A program made the position numbers and the translations under genes. Below, in pieces: positions 1-10,353 of a DNA stretch of 64,000 nt; position 1 is the first letter of the stretch; the number at the start of each line of letters is the position of its first letter. The DNA is from Ramlibacter sp. (GTDB lineage: Bacteria; Pseudomonadota; Gammaproteobacteria; Burkholderiales; Burkholderiaceae_C): contig JAJTCN010000005.1 in the NCBI GenBank assembly GCA_021323335.1, positions 1-64,000 of the forward strand, given 5' to 3'. The notes beneath the pieces were generated by a model that did not search any database, was not told the origin of the DNA, and worked only from the letters and a program-made list of their open reading frames with translations.

Positions 1-418
1 CAGGTCCTTCACCGTCTTGGCCGGCTGCATGCCGCCGCAGATCAGCAGGTTGGGCGTGACGCCCACCAGCGCGATCGGCTGGAAGTCCTTCTCGGCGTCA
101 TAGCCCAGGCGCTGCAGGTTGGGGACGATCGCATGGCTGTTGATGTGCGCCATGTGCAGCACCGTGCCGTCGGCCGGCTGCTTGGACACGTAGTCCGCGG
201 CGATGGTGCCGGAGGCGCCCGCCTTGTTCTCCACGATCACCTGCGTCTTCCACATGTCGCCGAGCTTCTGGCCGATGACGCGCGCCAGGATGTCGGTGCC
301 GCCGCCGGGCGCGAAGCCCACGATGATGCGCACCGGGCCGGAGGGCAGGTTCTGCGCGTACGCCAGGGGGAAAGCGACCGAAGCCGCGACACCGGTCACG
401 AAAGTTCTGCGTTGCATG
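1..418 (-). CDS. Bug/TctC-type tripartite tricarboxylate transporter substrate-binding protein (partial, runs off window start)
   Basis: Reverse translation from 418: MQRRTFVTGVAASVAFPLAYAQ...VRIIVGFAPGGGTDILARVIGQKL...VIVENKAGASGTIAADYV; signal peptide plus Bug family motifs. Confidence 0.85.
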
Positions 419-451
419 GTTTTGTCTCCTTGGGGGGTCGTCGAAAAATCC

Positions 452-1681
452 TCAGGCCGCCTTCTGCAGGGCGACGGGTGCCGGGTGGCCGGCGAAATAC
501 TCCATGGCGGCGGCGACGCCGGAGCCCGCCAGCTTCACGCCGGACAGCTTCAGGCCCATCTCGCAACCGGACAATGCTGCCATCAGGGTGAGGTCGTTGC
601 AGTCCCCCAGGTGGCCGATGCGGAACATGCGCCCCTTCACCTTGCCCAGGCCCGTGCCCAGGGAGAGGTCGAAGCGTTCGTAGATCAGCTTGCGCACCGC
701 GTCGGCGTCCACGCCCTCGGGCGTGATCACGCCGGTGAGCACGGGCGAGTAGCTTGCCGGCTCGTTGCACTGGATCTCCAGGCCCCAGGCCTTGACGGCA
801 GTGCGCACGCCCTCGCCCCAGCGGCGGTGCCGCGCGAAGGTGCCTTCCAGGCCGCCGAAGTGCGGCTCCAGCAGCATGTCGCAGGCTTCGGCCAGGGCAT
901 ACAGCAGGTTGGTGTTGGGCGTGTAGGGCCAGTAGCCCGTCTTGTTCATCTCGATGATTTCGTCCCAGGCCCAGAAGGCCTTGGGCAGCTTCGCGCTCTT
1001 GCTGGCCTCGATGGCCTTGGGCGACACCGCGTTGAAGCTGATGCCGGGGGGCAGCATCAGGCCCTTCTGGGAGCCGCTGATGGTGACGTCCACGCCCCAG
1101 TCGTCATGCTTGTATTCGGCGGACGCCAGGCCGGAAATCGAGTCGACCATCAGCAGCGCGGGGTGCTTCGCCGCGTCGATGGCGCGCCGCACGGCCAGGA
1201 TGTTGCTGGTGGCGCCGGTGGAGGTCTCGTTGTGCACGACGCACACGGCCTTGATGCTGTGGCCGGTGTCGGCCTTCAGGCGCTCTTCGATCATGTGCGC
1301 CTGCACGCCCTTGCGCCAGCCTTCGACGCCGGGCAGGCCGAGCACTTCGGCCTTGATTCCCAGGCGCGCGGCCATCTTGATCCACAGCGCGGCGAAGTGG
1401 CCGGTCTCGTACATCAGCACGTGGTCGCCGGGGCTCATGGTGTTGGACAGCGCGGCTTCCCACGCGCCCGTGCCAGACGCCGGGTAGATCACGACCGGGT
1501 GCTTCGTCTGGAAGATCTGCTGGATGCCCTTGAGCACCCGCAGGCCGAGCGCGCCGAACTCGGGACCGCGATGGTCGATGGTCGGGTAGCTCATGGCGCG
1601 CAGGATGCGGTCGGGCACGGGCGAAGGCCCGGGGATCTGCAGGAAGTGGCGGCCGGTGGGGTGGAAGTCGAGCGTCAGCAT
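452..1681 (-). CDS. Alanine/serine--glyoxylate aminotransferase family protein (class V PLP)
   Basis: MLTLDFHPTGRHFLQIPGPSPVPDRILRAM...DSISGLASAEYKHDDWGVDVTISGSQKGLMLPPG; PLP lysine motif SGSQKG. Confidence 0.9.
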   Translation of the reverse strand: MLTLDFHPTGRHFLQIPGPSPVPDRILRAMSYPTIDHRGPEFGALGLRVLKGIQQIFQTKHPVVIYPASGTGAWEAALSNTMSPGDHVLMYETGHFAALWIKMAARLGIKAEVLGLPGVEGWRKGVQAHMIEERLKADTGHSIKAVCVVHNETSTGATSNILAVRRAIDAAKHPALLMVDSISGLASAEYKHDDWGVDVTISGSQKGLMLPPGISFNAVSPKAIEASKSAKLPKAFWAWDEIIEMNKTGYWPYTPNTNLLYALAEACDMLLEPHFGGLEGTFARHRRWGEGVRTAVKAWGLEIQCNEPASYSPVLTGVITPEGVDADAVRKLIYERFDLSLGTGLGKVKGRMFRIGHLGDCNDLTLMAALSGCEMGLKLSGVKLAGSGVAAAMEYFAGHPAPVALQKAA

Positions 1682-1715
1682 GGTCAGTCCGGTTGGTGGG
1701 CGAGGTTGGCCATTT

Positions 1716-1729
1716 TTTGCATACAAAAT
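1716..1729. promoter_or_regulatory. Putative GntR operator copy 1 (TTTGCATACAAAAT)
   Basis: Exact 14-bp direct repeat of 1779-1792 in the intergenic region divergent to the GntR gene. Confidence 0.55.
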
Positions 1730-1778
1730 TCGATTGTCAACCCCTCTTATCCCTACGGATGGCTTGCACCCTTTCCAA

Positions 1779-1792
1779 TTTGCATACAAAAT
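1779..1792. promoter_or_regulatory. Putative GntR operator copy 2 (TTTGCATACAAAAT)
   Basis: Exact 14-bp repeat of 1716-1729, 63 bp spacing, just upstream of the GntR start codon. Confidence 0.55.
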
Positions 1793-1799
1793 CACCTCC

Positions 1800-2489
1800 A
1801 TGACTGCGGAAGTGATCTCCATTCCCCGCGCCAGCCTGCATGAGCAGGTGGCGCACCGCCTGCGCCAGATGCTGGTCGAAGGCCGCATCGCCCCCGGCGC
1901 CAAGCTGAACGAGCGCGAACTCTCGGAACTGCTGCAGGTCTCGCGCACGCCCTTGCGCGAAGCCATCAAGATGCTGGCGGCGGAGGGCCTAGTGGAACTC
2001 TTGCCCAACCGGGGTGCGATAGCAGTTTCCCTATCAGAAGCCGACGTACTGAATACTTTCGAAGTCATGGCCGGGCTCGAAGGCCTGTCCGGGGAGATGG
2101 CCGCGCAGCGCATCACGGACGTGGAGCTGGCCGAGATCCAGGCCATGCAGTTCGAGATGATGGCGGCCTACACGCGGCGCGACCTCTCCGCCTACTACAC
2201 GCTCAACGCGCGCATCCACAGCGCCATCAACGCCGCGGCCAAGAACCCGGTTCTGTCCACCGTCTACAACCAGGTCAACGCCAGGCTGCAGGCCCTGCGC
2301 TTCCGGTCCAACCAGGACGGCGAGAAGTGGAAGCGGGCCCTGAAGGAACACGAACAGATGATCGAAGCCCTGGCGGCACGGGACGGCGCGGCGATGCGCG
2401 ACGTGCTGCTGGCCCACCTGCGCAACAAGCGCGACGTGGTGCTGGAACAGTTGCGCGAAGCGCAGGCGCAGAGGGGTAACGCCGCATGA
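1800..2489 (+). CDS. GntR family transcriptional regulator (FadR-like FCD domain)
   Basis: MTAEVISIPRASLHEQVAHRLRQMLVEGRIAPGAKLNERELSELLQVSRTPLREAIKMLAAEGLVELLPNRGA. Confidence 0.92.
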   Translation: MTAEVISIPRASLHEQVAHRLRQMLVEGRIAPGAKLNERELSELLQVSRTPLREAIKMLAAEGLVELLPNRGAIAVSLSEADVLNTFEVMAGLEGLSGEMAAQRITDVELAEIQAMQFEMMAAYTRRDLSAYYTLNARIHSAINAAAKNPVLSTVYNQVNARLQALRFRSNQDGEKWKRALKEHEQMIEALAARDGAAMRDVLLAHLRNKRDVVLEQLREAQAQRGNAA

Positions 2490-5400
2490 ATGCACCGCTG
2501 CCGCTGGAAGTCACGCGCGAAGCCGCCGGCAAGGCCTACGACACCGTCGCCCGCGCCAGCAACGAGGTGGCCGGCCGGCTGGCGCAGCGCCTGGCCGCCG
2601 AAACGTCGGGCGAGGTGCTGTTCTCGCCGGCCGACCGCGGCCGCTATGCGACCGATGCGTCGATCTACCAGGTCACGCCCGTCGGGGTCTTCGTGCCCAG
2701 GAAGGCCGAGGATGCCCGCATCGCCCTGGACATCTGCCGCGACCTGAAGGTGCCGGTGGTGCCGCGCGGCGGCGGCACCAGCCAGTGCGGCCAGACGGTG
2801 GGCGCAGGGCTGGTGATCGACTTCTCCAAGCACGTCCGCAACGTCCTCGACGTGGACGCGGCCCAGCACACCGTGACGGTGGAGCCCGGCATCGTGCTGG
2901 ACCACCTGAACGCGCAGCTGAAGAAGCTGGGCCTCTGGTACCCGGTGGACGTGTCGACCGCGGCGCAGGCGACGCTGGGCGGCATGGCCGGCAACAACTC
3001 CTGCGGCAGCCGCAGCATCGCCTACGGCAACATGGTGCACAACGTGCTGGGGGCGGAGGCCTGGACCTCCGACGGCGTGCTGCATTCCTTCGGCCGCTTC
3101 GACGCCGCCAGTGGCGCGGCCCGCGCCATGGGCGAGCGCGTGCGCGACCTGGCCCTGGCGCTGGCGCCCGAGATCGACGCCCACTGGCCGAAGGTGCTGC
3201 GCCGCGTCGCCGGCTACAACCTGGACGTCTTCCACAACCAGAACGAGAAGCCCTACACGGCGGACGGCAGCGTCAACCTGGCCCATTTGTTGATCGGCAG
3301 CGAAGGCACGCTGGCCCTCACGCGCAGCCTGAAGCTGCAGCTGTCCGAGCTGCCGCGCGCCAAGGTGCTGGGGGTGGTGAACTTCCCCACCTTCTACCAG
3401 GCGATGGACTCGGCGCAGCACATCGTCAAGCTGGGAAGCGACGGCACGCTGACGGCGGTGGAACTGGTCGACCGCACCATGATCGAGCTGTCGCTGCAGA
3501 ACCCGGCGTTCGCGCCGACGGTGCGCACGGCCCTGATCGGCGAGCCGGAGGCGGTGCTGCTGGTGGAATTCGCCGGCGCCGACCGGTCCGCCCTGCTGAA
3601 GAAGCTGCGCGAGCTGGAAGAGCTGATGGGCGACCTCGGCCTGCCCGGCTCGGTGGTGCTGATGCCCGACGAGGGCCCGCAAAAGGCCCTGTGGGAGGTG
3701 CGCAAGGCCGGCCTCAACATCATGATGAGCCTCAAGGGCGACGGCAAGCCGGTGAGCTTCATCGAAGACTGCGCCGTGCCGCTGGTGCACCTGGCCGAAT
3801 ACACCGACGCCCTCACCCAGGTGTTCCGCAAGCACGGCACCAAGGGCACCTGGTACGCCCACGCCTCCGTGGGCACCCTGCACGTGCGTCCCATCCTGGA
3901 CATGCGGCGCAACGGCGCGCCGGAGATGCGGGCGATCGCCGAGGAAGCCTCGGCGCTGGTGCGCAAGTACAAGGGCGCCTACAGCGGCGAGCACGGCGAC
4001 GGCCTCTGCCGCGGCGAATGGATCCAGTGGCAGTTCGGCCCGAAGATCAACGACGCGTTCCGCCAGATCAAGCAGCTGTTCGACCCGCTCGACCTGCTGT
4101 GCCCGCAGCGCATCATCGATCCGCCGCGCATGGACGACACCGCGCTGATGCGCTTTCCGCCGACCTACAAGGTGATCCCGCTGCAGCCCGCGCTGGACTG
4201 GACGCCCTGGGACGTGCAGAACGATCCCGCCACCGAGCGCACCACCGCCCCCGGCACCGGCGGCGACCCCGCCAGGGGCTTCGCCAAGGCGGTGGAGATG
4301 TGCAACAACAATGGCCACTGCCGCAAGTTCGATGCGGGGACGATGTGCCCGAGCTACCGCGTCACCCGCGACGAGCAGCACCTGACGCGCGGCCGCGCCA
4401 ACACCTTGCGCCTGGCCATGAGCGGGCAGCTCGGCCCCGATGGCCTGGCGAGCGAGGCCGTGCGCGATGCCCTGGACCTGTGCGTCAGCTGCAAGGGCTG
4501 CAAGCGCGACTGCCCCACCGGCGTGGACATGGCGCGCATGAAGATCGAATTCCTCGCCGCCGATCGCAAGAAGAACGGCTGGTCGCTCAAGGACAAGCTG
4601 GTCGCCCGCCTGCCGGAGTACGCCGCCACGGCGAGCCGCTTCGCCGGCCTGCTGAACCTGCGCAACCGCAGCGGGCTGCTGGCCGGCCTCGGCGAGAAGC
4701 TGCTGGGGTTTTCCGCGAAGCGCAGCCTGCCGGAATGGCAGTCGCAGCATTTCTTCAATGGCGAAATCCGCGGCGCATCGCGGGCCGAGGTGCTGGCCGC
4801 GGCCCGGCCGGTGGTGCTGTTCGTCGACACCTTCAACGGCTATTTCGAGTCCATGAACGCGCAGGCCGCGTTCGAGGTGCTGGAAGCCGCCGGCTACACC
4901 GTGCATGTCGCCGCCAAGGAAAGGCCCGACGGCAGGCACCTGTGCTGCGGCCGCACCTACCTGGCCAGCGGCATGGTCGATGAAGCCAAGGCCAAGGCGG
5001 GCGAGCTGCTCGCCGCCCTGCAGCCCTTCGTGGCGAAAGGCATCGCCGTCGTCGGGCTGGAGCCGTCCTGCCTGCTGACCCTGCGCGACGAGATGACGGC
5101 CATGGGTTTCGGCGAGCCGGCCCAGGCGCTGGCGAAGCAATCGCTGCTGTTCGAGGAATTCCTGGCGCGCGAAGCCGCGGCGGGACGGCTGGACACGCTG
5201 GTGGGCAAGCTCAAGCCGCTGGGCCAGCCGTTGCTGGTGCACGGCCACTGCCACCAGAAGGCCTTCGGCGCGGTGGCGCCGGTGCTGGAGGTGCTCAAGC
5301 TGATCCCCGGCGCGCAGCCGCAGTTGATCGAGACCAGCTGCTGCGGCATGGCCGGCAGCTTCGGCTACGAGGCGAAGCACCACGCCGTGTCCATGCAGAT

Positions 5401-5545
5401 GGCCGAACTGAGCCTGCTGCCCGCGGTGCGCTCGGCGCCGGATGCGATCGTGGTGGCCGACGGCACCAGCTGCCGGCACCAGATCCACGACGGGGCGCAG
5501 CGGCAGGCGATGCACGCGGCGGTGCTGCTGGCTCGGCAGTTGTAA
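2486..5545 (+). CDS. FAD-binding and Fe-S-binding oxidoreductase (GlcD/GlpC-like fusion, D-lactate/2-hydroxy-acid dehydrogenase, YdiJ-like)
   Basis: VPRGGGTSQCGQTVGAGLVIDFSKH FAD_binding_4 motif; CVSCKGCKRDCPTGVDM ferredoxin cluster; C-terminal CCG domains. Confidence 0.9.
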   Translation: MNAPLPLEVTREAAGKAYDTVARASNEVAGRLAQRLAAETSGEVLFSPADRGRYATDASIYQVTPVGVFVPRKAEDARIALDICRDLKVPVVPRGGGTSQCGQTVGAGLVIDFSKHVRNVLDVDAAQHTVTVEPGIVLDHLNAQLKKLGLWYPVDVSTAAQATLGGMAGNNSCGSRSIAYGNMVHNVLGAEAWTSDGVLHSFGRFDAASGAARAMGERVRDLALALAPEIDAHWPKVLRRVAGYNLDVFHNQNEKPYTADGSVNLAHLLIGSEGTLALTRSLKLQLSELPRAKVLGVVNFPTFYQAMDSAQHIVKLGSDGTLTAVELVDRTMIELSLQNPAFAPTVRTALIGEPEAVLLVEFAGADRSALLKKLRELEELMGDLGLPGSVVLMPDEGPQKALWEVRKAGLNIMMSLKGDGKPVSFIEDCAVPLVHLAEYTDALTQVFRKHGTKGTWYAHASVGTLHVRPILDMRRNGAPEMRAIAEEASALVRKYKGAYSGEHGDGLCRGEWIQWQFGPKINDAFRQIKQLFDPLDLLCPQRIIDPPRMDDTALMRFPPTYKVIPLQPALDWTPWDVQNDPATERTTAPGTGGDPARGFAKAVEMCNNNGHCRKFDAGTMCPSYRVTRDEQHLTRGRANTLRLAMSGQLGPDGLASEAVRDALDLCVSCKGCKRDCPTGVDMARMKIEFLAADRKKNGWSLKDKLVARLPEYAATASRFAGLLNLRNRSGLLAGLGEKLLGFSAKRSLPEWQSQHFFNGEIRGASRAEVLAAARPVVLFVDTFNGYFESMNAQAAFEVLEAAGYTVHVAAKERPDGRHLCCGRTYLASGMVDEAKAKAGELLAALQPFVAKGIAVVGLEPSCLLTLRDEMTAMGFGEPAQALAKQSLLFEEFLAREAAAGRLDTLVGKLKPLGQPLLVHGHCHQKAFGAVAPVLEVLKLIPGAQPQLIETSCCGMAGSFGYEAKHHAVSMQMAELSLLPAVRSAPDAIVVADGTSCRHQIHDGAQRQAMHAAVLLARQL

Positions 5546-5550
5546 CCCTG

Positions 5551-5592
5551 CTCCCTCTCCCTTCCGGGGAGAGGGCCGGGGTGAGGGGCGCG
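5551..5592. repeat. GC-rich intergenic palindrome (CCCTCTCCC-ttccc-GGGGAGAGGG type)
   Basis: Inverted repeat directly after the stop codon at 5545; resembles a commonly dispersed proteobacterial intergenic palindrome. Confidence 0.55.
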
Positions 5593-5620
5593 CGCGGGAC
5601 AGCCAGATTTCACTTTGTCC

Positions 5621-6088
5621 ATGCACAATGGATGGGTGACGACGCCCTGCATCATCCGCGCCGCCCTCCCCTCCGACGAGCCCGTCTGGCACGCGCTGTG
5701 GCGCGGCTACTGCGATTTCTACGACACCCGGCTCGATGACGAAGTGACCCGCCGCACCTGGAAGCGGATCCTCGATCCGGATTCGGCGGTGATGTGCGTG
5801 GTGGCCGAAGTGGAAGGCCGGGTGCTCGGCTTCGCCCATTGCGTCGTCCACGAGAACACCTGGGAGACCCAGGCCGTCTGCTACCTCGAAGACCTGTTCG
5901 TCGTCCCCGAGGCCCGCGGCCAGGGCATCGGCGGCGCGCTCATCGAATGGTTGCGCAACGCGATGCGCGCCGAAGGCTGGGCCCGCCTGTACTGGATGAC
6001 CAAGGCGGACAACGCGCAGGCCCGCCGCCTCTACGACCGCTTCACGCAGGCCGACGACTTCGTCCGCTACGTCATCCGCCAGAAATGA
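5621..6088 (+). CDS. GNAT family N-acetyltransferase
   Basis: CYLEDLFVVPEARGQGIGGALIEWLRNAMRAEGWARLYWMTKADNAQARRLYDRF. Confidence 0.9.
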   Translation: MHNGWVTTPCIIRAALPSDEPVWHALWRGYCDFYDTRLDDEVTRRTWKRILDPDSAVMCVVAEVEGRVLGFAHCVVHENTWETQAVCYLEDLFVVPEARGQGIGGALIEWLRNAMRAEGWARLYWMTKADNAQARRLYDRFTQADDFVRYVIRQK

Positions 6089-8325
6089 AGTTCGAGCGCC
6101 CCGGCAGGACCTTGCGTTTCCGCCTGTTCCTGCTGGCGGCCAGCGGCTTGCTGCCCCTGGCCATCGTGGCCGCCGTGGTGCTGGCCTACCTGGCGGGCGA
6201 GCGCGAGCGCGACACGCAGGAGAACGCCCTGGCCGTCTCGCGCGCGCTGGCCACCGCGGTGGACTCCGAGCTGCGCGCTTCCGCCGGGGTGCTGGAAAGC
6301 CTGGCCCTGGCCAACGAACTGCAGCCGGCGCGCCTCGCGGACTTCCACTCGCTGGCCGGCCGCATCGCGGCGCGCCAGGACTGGCGCGCGATCGTGCTGG
6401 CGGGTGCCGATGGCCGGGTCATCCTGACCTCCTCCCGGCCTTTCGGGGGCCCGCCGGAAGAGCCCGTCGACCCGGAAAGCATGCGCCGCGCGCTCGCCAG
6501 CCGCGCACCGGTCGTGGGGAAAGTGGCCGTGGGCCGCATGCAGGTCGGGCCCGCCTTCGCGGTCCGCGTGCCGGTGCTGCACGACGGCCAGCTGCCTTAC
6601 GTGATTTCAGCGGTCATTCCCGTCGAGCGCGTGCTGGCCGTGGTGCAGCGGCAGAAGATGCCCGCCACCTCGGTGGTGGCGGTGTTCGACCAGGAGCTGA
6701 ACCGGGTGGCGCGTTCGCAGCAGCACACGGTGGGGCGCCCGTCGCCGTCCTTGCAGCGGCTGTTGGCGCGCGGCGGCCCGGAAGGCGTCGGGCCCACGGT
6801 GACGCTGGAGGGCGTGCCCAGCCAGACCGCCTTCGTGCGGCTCGAGTGGTCCAATTGGGTGGTGGCCACCGGCATCTCCGCGCACGACCGCGGGCTCTAT
6901 GGCGTGCTGGGGGCGGTGGCGGCGGGCCTGCTGGCATCGCTCGCGCTGGCGGCCTTCTTCGCCACCTACTTCGCCAGCCACGTCACCGGGCCGATCGACA
7001 CGCTCAAGGCCGCGGCCGCGGCAATGGGCCGCGGCGAACCGGTGAAGGTGCCGACACTGGAGATCTCCGAACTGCAGGACGTGGGCGACGCGCTGGAGAT
7101 CGCGTCGGCGGAGCGCGAGCGCGCCTCGCGGGAGCGGCTGGCGGCCGAGGCCGAACGCGAGACGCTGCTGGCCCGGGCCACGGAGGCGCTGCAGCAGGCG
7201 GAGGAAGCCGGCCGCAGCAAGGACGAATTCCTGGCGATGCTGGGCCACGAGCTGCGCAACCCGCTGGCCCCGATGGCCACCGCGCTGCACCTCATGGCGC
7301 GCAAGGGCGAGCCGGGCACGCGGCTCGAGCGCGAGGTGATGGAGCGCCAGGTCGCCCACATGAAGCGCCTGGTGGACGACCTGCTGGACGTGTCGCGCAT
7401 CACCGGCAAGCGCCTGGCCATCCGCATGGAGCCCTTGCGGCTGGCCGAGGTGGTGCGGCACGGCGCGCAGTCGGTGCAGCCGGTGCTGGGGCTGCGCCGC
7501 TTCGACCTGGACATCCCGCGCGACGCGGAGCAGCTCTGGGTGGCCGGCGACGAGGTGCGCCTGGGCCAGGTGCTCAGCAACCTGCTGGGCAACGCCGTCA
7601 AGTTCACGGGGCCCGAGGGCACGATCAGCGTTCGCCTCGAGCGCAGCGGCGACCACGCGCAGCTGACCGTCGCCGACACCGGCTTCGGCATGACGCCCGA
7701 AGTGCTGGAGCACGTGTTCGACCTGTTCTACCAGGCGCCGCAGGGGACCGACCGCTCGCGCGGCGGGCTGGGGCTGGGCCTGGCCATCGTGCGGAGCCTG
7801 GTCGAAATGCATGGCGGCACCGTGCAGGCGGACAGCGAGGGCGAGGGCCACGGCAGCAGGCTGGTGGTGCGCCTGCCGCTGGCCATGCCGCCGCCGGAAC
7901 CGACACCCAGCCAGCCGGCCGCCCTGGCGACCGGCTCGCATGGCCGGGTGCTGCTGGTGGACGACAACAAGGATGCGGCCGACACCGCCGGCGCGCTGCT
8001 GGAGATCTCGGGCTACGAAGTCCGCATCGCCTACGACCCGGGCGTCGCCCTGACGCTGCTCGACGACTTCGTCCCCGACGTCGCGGTGCTGGACATCGGG
8101 CTGCCGGGCATGAGCGGGCACGAACTGGCCGCGCGGGTGCGGGCGCACCGCAACGGCGGGACCTGCTATCTTGTCGCGCTGACCGGCTATGGCACCTCCG
8201 CGGACGTGGCCCGCGCCCACGAGGCGGGCTTCTCGCAGCACCTGGTCAAGCCCGCCGGACCGGGGGACCTGCTCGATGCCGTGGAACGCGGCGTCAAGGA
8301 CAGCATGCAAAGGAAGGCTTCATGA
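6085..8325 (+). CDS. Hybrid sensor histidine kinase / response regulator
   Basis: His[13 protein letters not shown], HATPase N-box NLLGNAVKF and [13 protein letters not shown]-terminal receiver [13 protein letters not shown]...[13 protein letters not shown]. Confidence 0.92.
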   Translation: MKFERPGRTLRFRLFLLAASGLLPLAIVAAVVLAYLAGERERDTQENALAVSRALATAVDSELRASAGVLESLALANELQPARLADFHSLAGRIAARQDWRAIVLAGADGRVILTSSRPFGGPPEEPVDPESMRRALASRAPVVGKVAVGRMQVGPAFAVRVPVLHDGQLPYVISAVIPVERVLAVVQRQKMPATSVVAVFDQELNRVARSQQHTVGRPSPSLQRLLARGGPEGVGPTVTLEGVPSQTAFVRLEWSNWVVATGISAHDRGLYGVLGAVAAGLLASLALAAFFATYFASHVTGPIDTLKAAAAAMGRGEPVKVPTLEISELQDVGDALEIASAERERASRERLAAEAERETLLARATEALQQAEEAGRSKDEFLAMLGHELRNPLAPMATALHLMARKGEPGTRLEREVMERQVAHMKRLVDDLLDVSRITGKRLAIRMEPLRLAEVVRHGAQSVQPVLGLRRFDLDIPRDAEQLWVAGDEVRLGQVLSNLLGNAVKFTGPEGTISVRLERSGDHAQLTVADTGFGMTPEVLEHVFDLFYQAPQGTDRSRGGLGLGLAIVRSLVEMHGGTVQADSEGEGHGSRLVVRLPLAMPPPEPTPSQPAALATGSHGRVLLVDDNKDAADTAGALLEISGYEVRIAYDPGVALTLLDDFVPDVAVLDIGLPGMSGHELAARVRAHRNGGTCYLVALTGYGTSADVARAHEAGFSQHLVKPAGPGDLLDAVERGVKDSMQRKAS

Positions 8326-9587
8326 CCCTGCTGCTCGGCTGCATCGCCGACGACTTCACCGGCGCGACCGACCTCGCCAACAACCTGGTGCGCGCCGGCA
8401 TGCAGGTGGTGCAGACCATCGGCGTGCCCGAACACGCCGCGCCCGCGGCGGATGCGGTGGTGGTGGCGCTGAAGTCGCGCACCATCGCGCCCGACGAGGC
8501 CGTGCGGCAGTCGCTGCAGGCGCTGCGCTGGCTGCAGGCGCAGGGCTGCCGCCAGTTCTACTTCAAGGTCTGCTCCACTTTCGACTCCACCCCGCGGGGC
8601 AACATCGGCCCCGTGGCCGAGGCGTTGCTGGAAGCGCTGGGCGCCGACTTCTGCTGCGTCACGCCGGCCTTCCCGGAGAACGCCCGCACGGTGTTCCAGG
8701 GCCACCTGTTCGTCGGCGACGTGCTGCTCAGCGACTCCGGCATGCGCAACCACCCGCTGACGCCGATGACGGACGCGAACCTGGTGCGCGTGATGCAGGC
8801 GCAATCGAAGGGCCGCGTCGGGCTGATCCCGCACGAGGTGGTGCGCGCGGGCGAGGAAGGCATCCTGCGCCGCATCGCGCAGCTGCGTGGCGAAGGCGTG
8901 CGCTTCGCCATTGTCGACGCCATCGGCAACGAGGACCTGATGGCGCTGGGGCAGGCGCTGGCCGACGCGCCGCTGGTGGTCGCCGGGTCCGGCGTCGCCA
9001 TCGGCCTGCCGCAGAACCACGGCCTGCGGCCCTCGGCGGCGGCGGCAGCCCTGCCCGCGGCGACCGGCCTGCGTGCCATCGTCTCGGGCAGCTGCTCGAC
9101 GGCGACGCAGCAGCAGGTGAAGGACTTCATCGACGGCGGCGGGGCCGCGTACGCGATCGATCCGCTGCAACTGGTCGCGGACGCCGGCGCCGTGGCGAGC
9201 GCCGCGCTGGCGTGGGCCGAGCCCCGGCTCGCGCAGGGACCGGTGCTGGTGTACTCCACCGCCACGCCTGACGCCGTGCGCGAGGTGCAGCAGCGCGTGG
9301 GCGTGCAGGACGCCGGTGCGCTGGTGGAGCAGGCACTGGCGGCCATCGGCAAGGGGCTGGTGCAGCGCGGCGTGCGGCAGCTGGTGGTGGCCGGCGGCGA
9401 GACCTCCGGCGCAGTGGTGCAGGCGCTCGGGGTCGAGCAGATGCGCATCGGTCCGCAGATCGATCCCGGCGTCCCGTGGTGCTACGCGGCGGCGACGGCC
9501 TGCGGCGCGGACGTGCACCTGGCGCTGAAGTCGGGCAACTTCGGCACGCCCGACTTCTTCCGCAAGTCCTTCGCCCGGCTCGCATGA
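8322..9587 (+). CDS. otnK: DUF1537 four-carbon acid sugar kinase family protein
   Basis: [34 protein letters not shown]...GGETSGAVVQALGVEQMRIGPQIDPGVPW; adjacent to aldolase. Confidence 0.88.
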   Translation: MTLLLGCIADDFTGATDLANNLVRAGMQVVQTIGVPEHAAPAADAVVVALKSRTIAPDEAVRQSLQALRWLQAQGCRQFYFKVCSTFDSTPRGNIGPVAEALLEALGADFCCVTPAFPENARTVFQGHLFVGDVLLSDSGMRNHPLTPMTDANLVRVMQAQSKGRVGLIPHEVVRAGEEGILRRIAQLRGEGVRFAIVDAIGNEDLMALGQALADAPLVVAGSGVAIGLPQNHGLRPSAAAAALPAATGLRAIVSGSCSTATQQQVKDFIDGGGAAYAIDPLQLVADAGAVASAALAWAEPRLAQGPVLVYSTATPDAVREVQQRVGVQDAGALVEQALAAIGKGLVQRGVRQLVVAGGETSGAVVQALGVEQMRIGPQIDPGVPWCYAAATACGADVHLALKSGNFGTPDFFRKSFARLA

Positions 9588-10246
9588 ACGAAGCGCAGGC
9601 CCGCAGCGAGATCTGCCGCGTCGGCAAGAGCCTGTTCGAGCGCGGCTACGTGCACGCCACCGCCGGCAACATCAGCGTGCGGCTGGACGACGGCTACCTC
9701 ATCACGCCGACCGACGCCTGCCTCGGTTTCCTCGAGCCCGCGTCGTTGGCGAGGACGGACCTGCAGGGCCGGCAGCTGTCCGGCGACCCGGCCAGCAAGA
9801 CGCTGGTGCTGCACCGGCGCATCTACGAGGCCCATGCCGGGCTGCAGGGCGCGCCGCGCAGCGTGATCCACACGCACGGCACGCATTGCGTCGCGCTGAC
9901 CCTGGACGACCCGCAGGGCGAGCTGCTGCCGCCGATCACGCCCTATTTCGTGATGAAGGTCGGGCACGTGCCGGTGGTGCCGTACCACCGGCCCGGCGCG
10001 CCCGAAGTGGGGGACCAGGTGGCGGCTCTCGTCGCGCGTTATGCGTCGCAGGGCACGCCGCTGCGCGCGGTGATGCTCACGCGGCTGGGACCGAACGTCT
10101 GGCACGACTCGCCGGCGCAGGCGATGGCGGTGCTGGAGGAACTGGAGGAGACGGCGAAGCTGTGGCTGCTGGCGCAGCCGAAGCCGCGGGGGCTGGGGAG
10201 GCAGGCGCTGGAGGAACTGGAGAAGGTGTTCGGCTGCAGGTGGTAG
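9584..10246 (+). CDS. otnC: Class II aldolase/adducin family protein (OtnC-like)
   Basis: ERGYVHATAGNISVRLDDGYLITPTDACLG...VIHTHGTHCVALT; ATGA overlap with otnK. Confidence 0.88.
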   Translation: MNEAQARSEICRVGKSLFERGYVHATAGNISVRLDDGYLITPTDACLGFLEPASLARTDLQGRQLSGDPASKTLVLHRRIYEAHAGLQGAPRSVIHTHGTHCVALTLDDPQGELLPPITPYFVMKVGHVPVVPYHRPGAPEVGDQVAALVARYASQGTPLRAVMLTRLGPNVWHDSPAQAMAVLEELEETAKLWLLAQPKPRGLGRQALEELEKVFGCRW

Positions 10247-10271
10247 GGGTGGCGCGCCGATGCCGTCGGTT

Positions 10272-10353
10272 CGTAGGCCGGTGGTGACGTCAGGAACCCC
10301 GGTTCCGGCCGATGATCACCGGGGTTCGGCTTCGCGCTCACCGCCGGCCTACG
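10272..10353. repeat. REPIN-like palindromic element copy 1
   Basis: CGTAGGCCGG...CCGGCCTACG outer inverted repeat with internal GAACCCCGG/CCGGGGTTC arms, between convergent otnC and glsA. Confidence 0.7.

Noticed and set aside
5551-5592. Palindrome after the FAD oxidoreductase as part of the GTAG REPIN family
   Set aside because: Different sequence class (CCCTCTCCC/GGGGAGAGGG), no GTAG at the base; kept as a separate common intergenic palindrome
2264-5851. 1195-aa antisense ORF opposite the FAD/Fe-S oxidoreductase
   Set aside because: His/Arg/Gln/Ala-rich low-complexity translation typical of antisense frames in high-GC DNA; the + strand ORF has clear domain motifs
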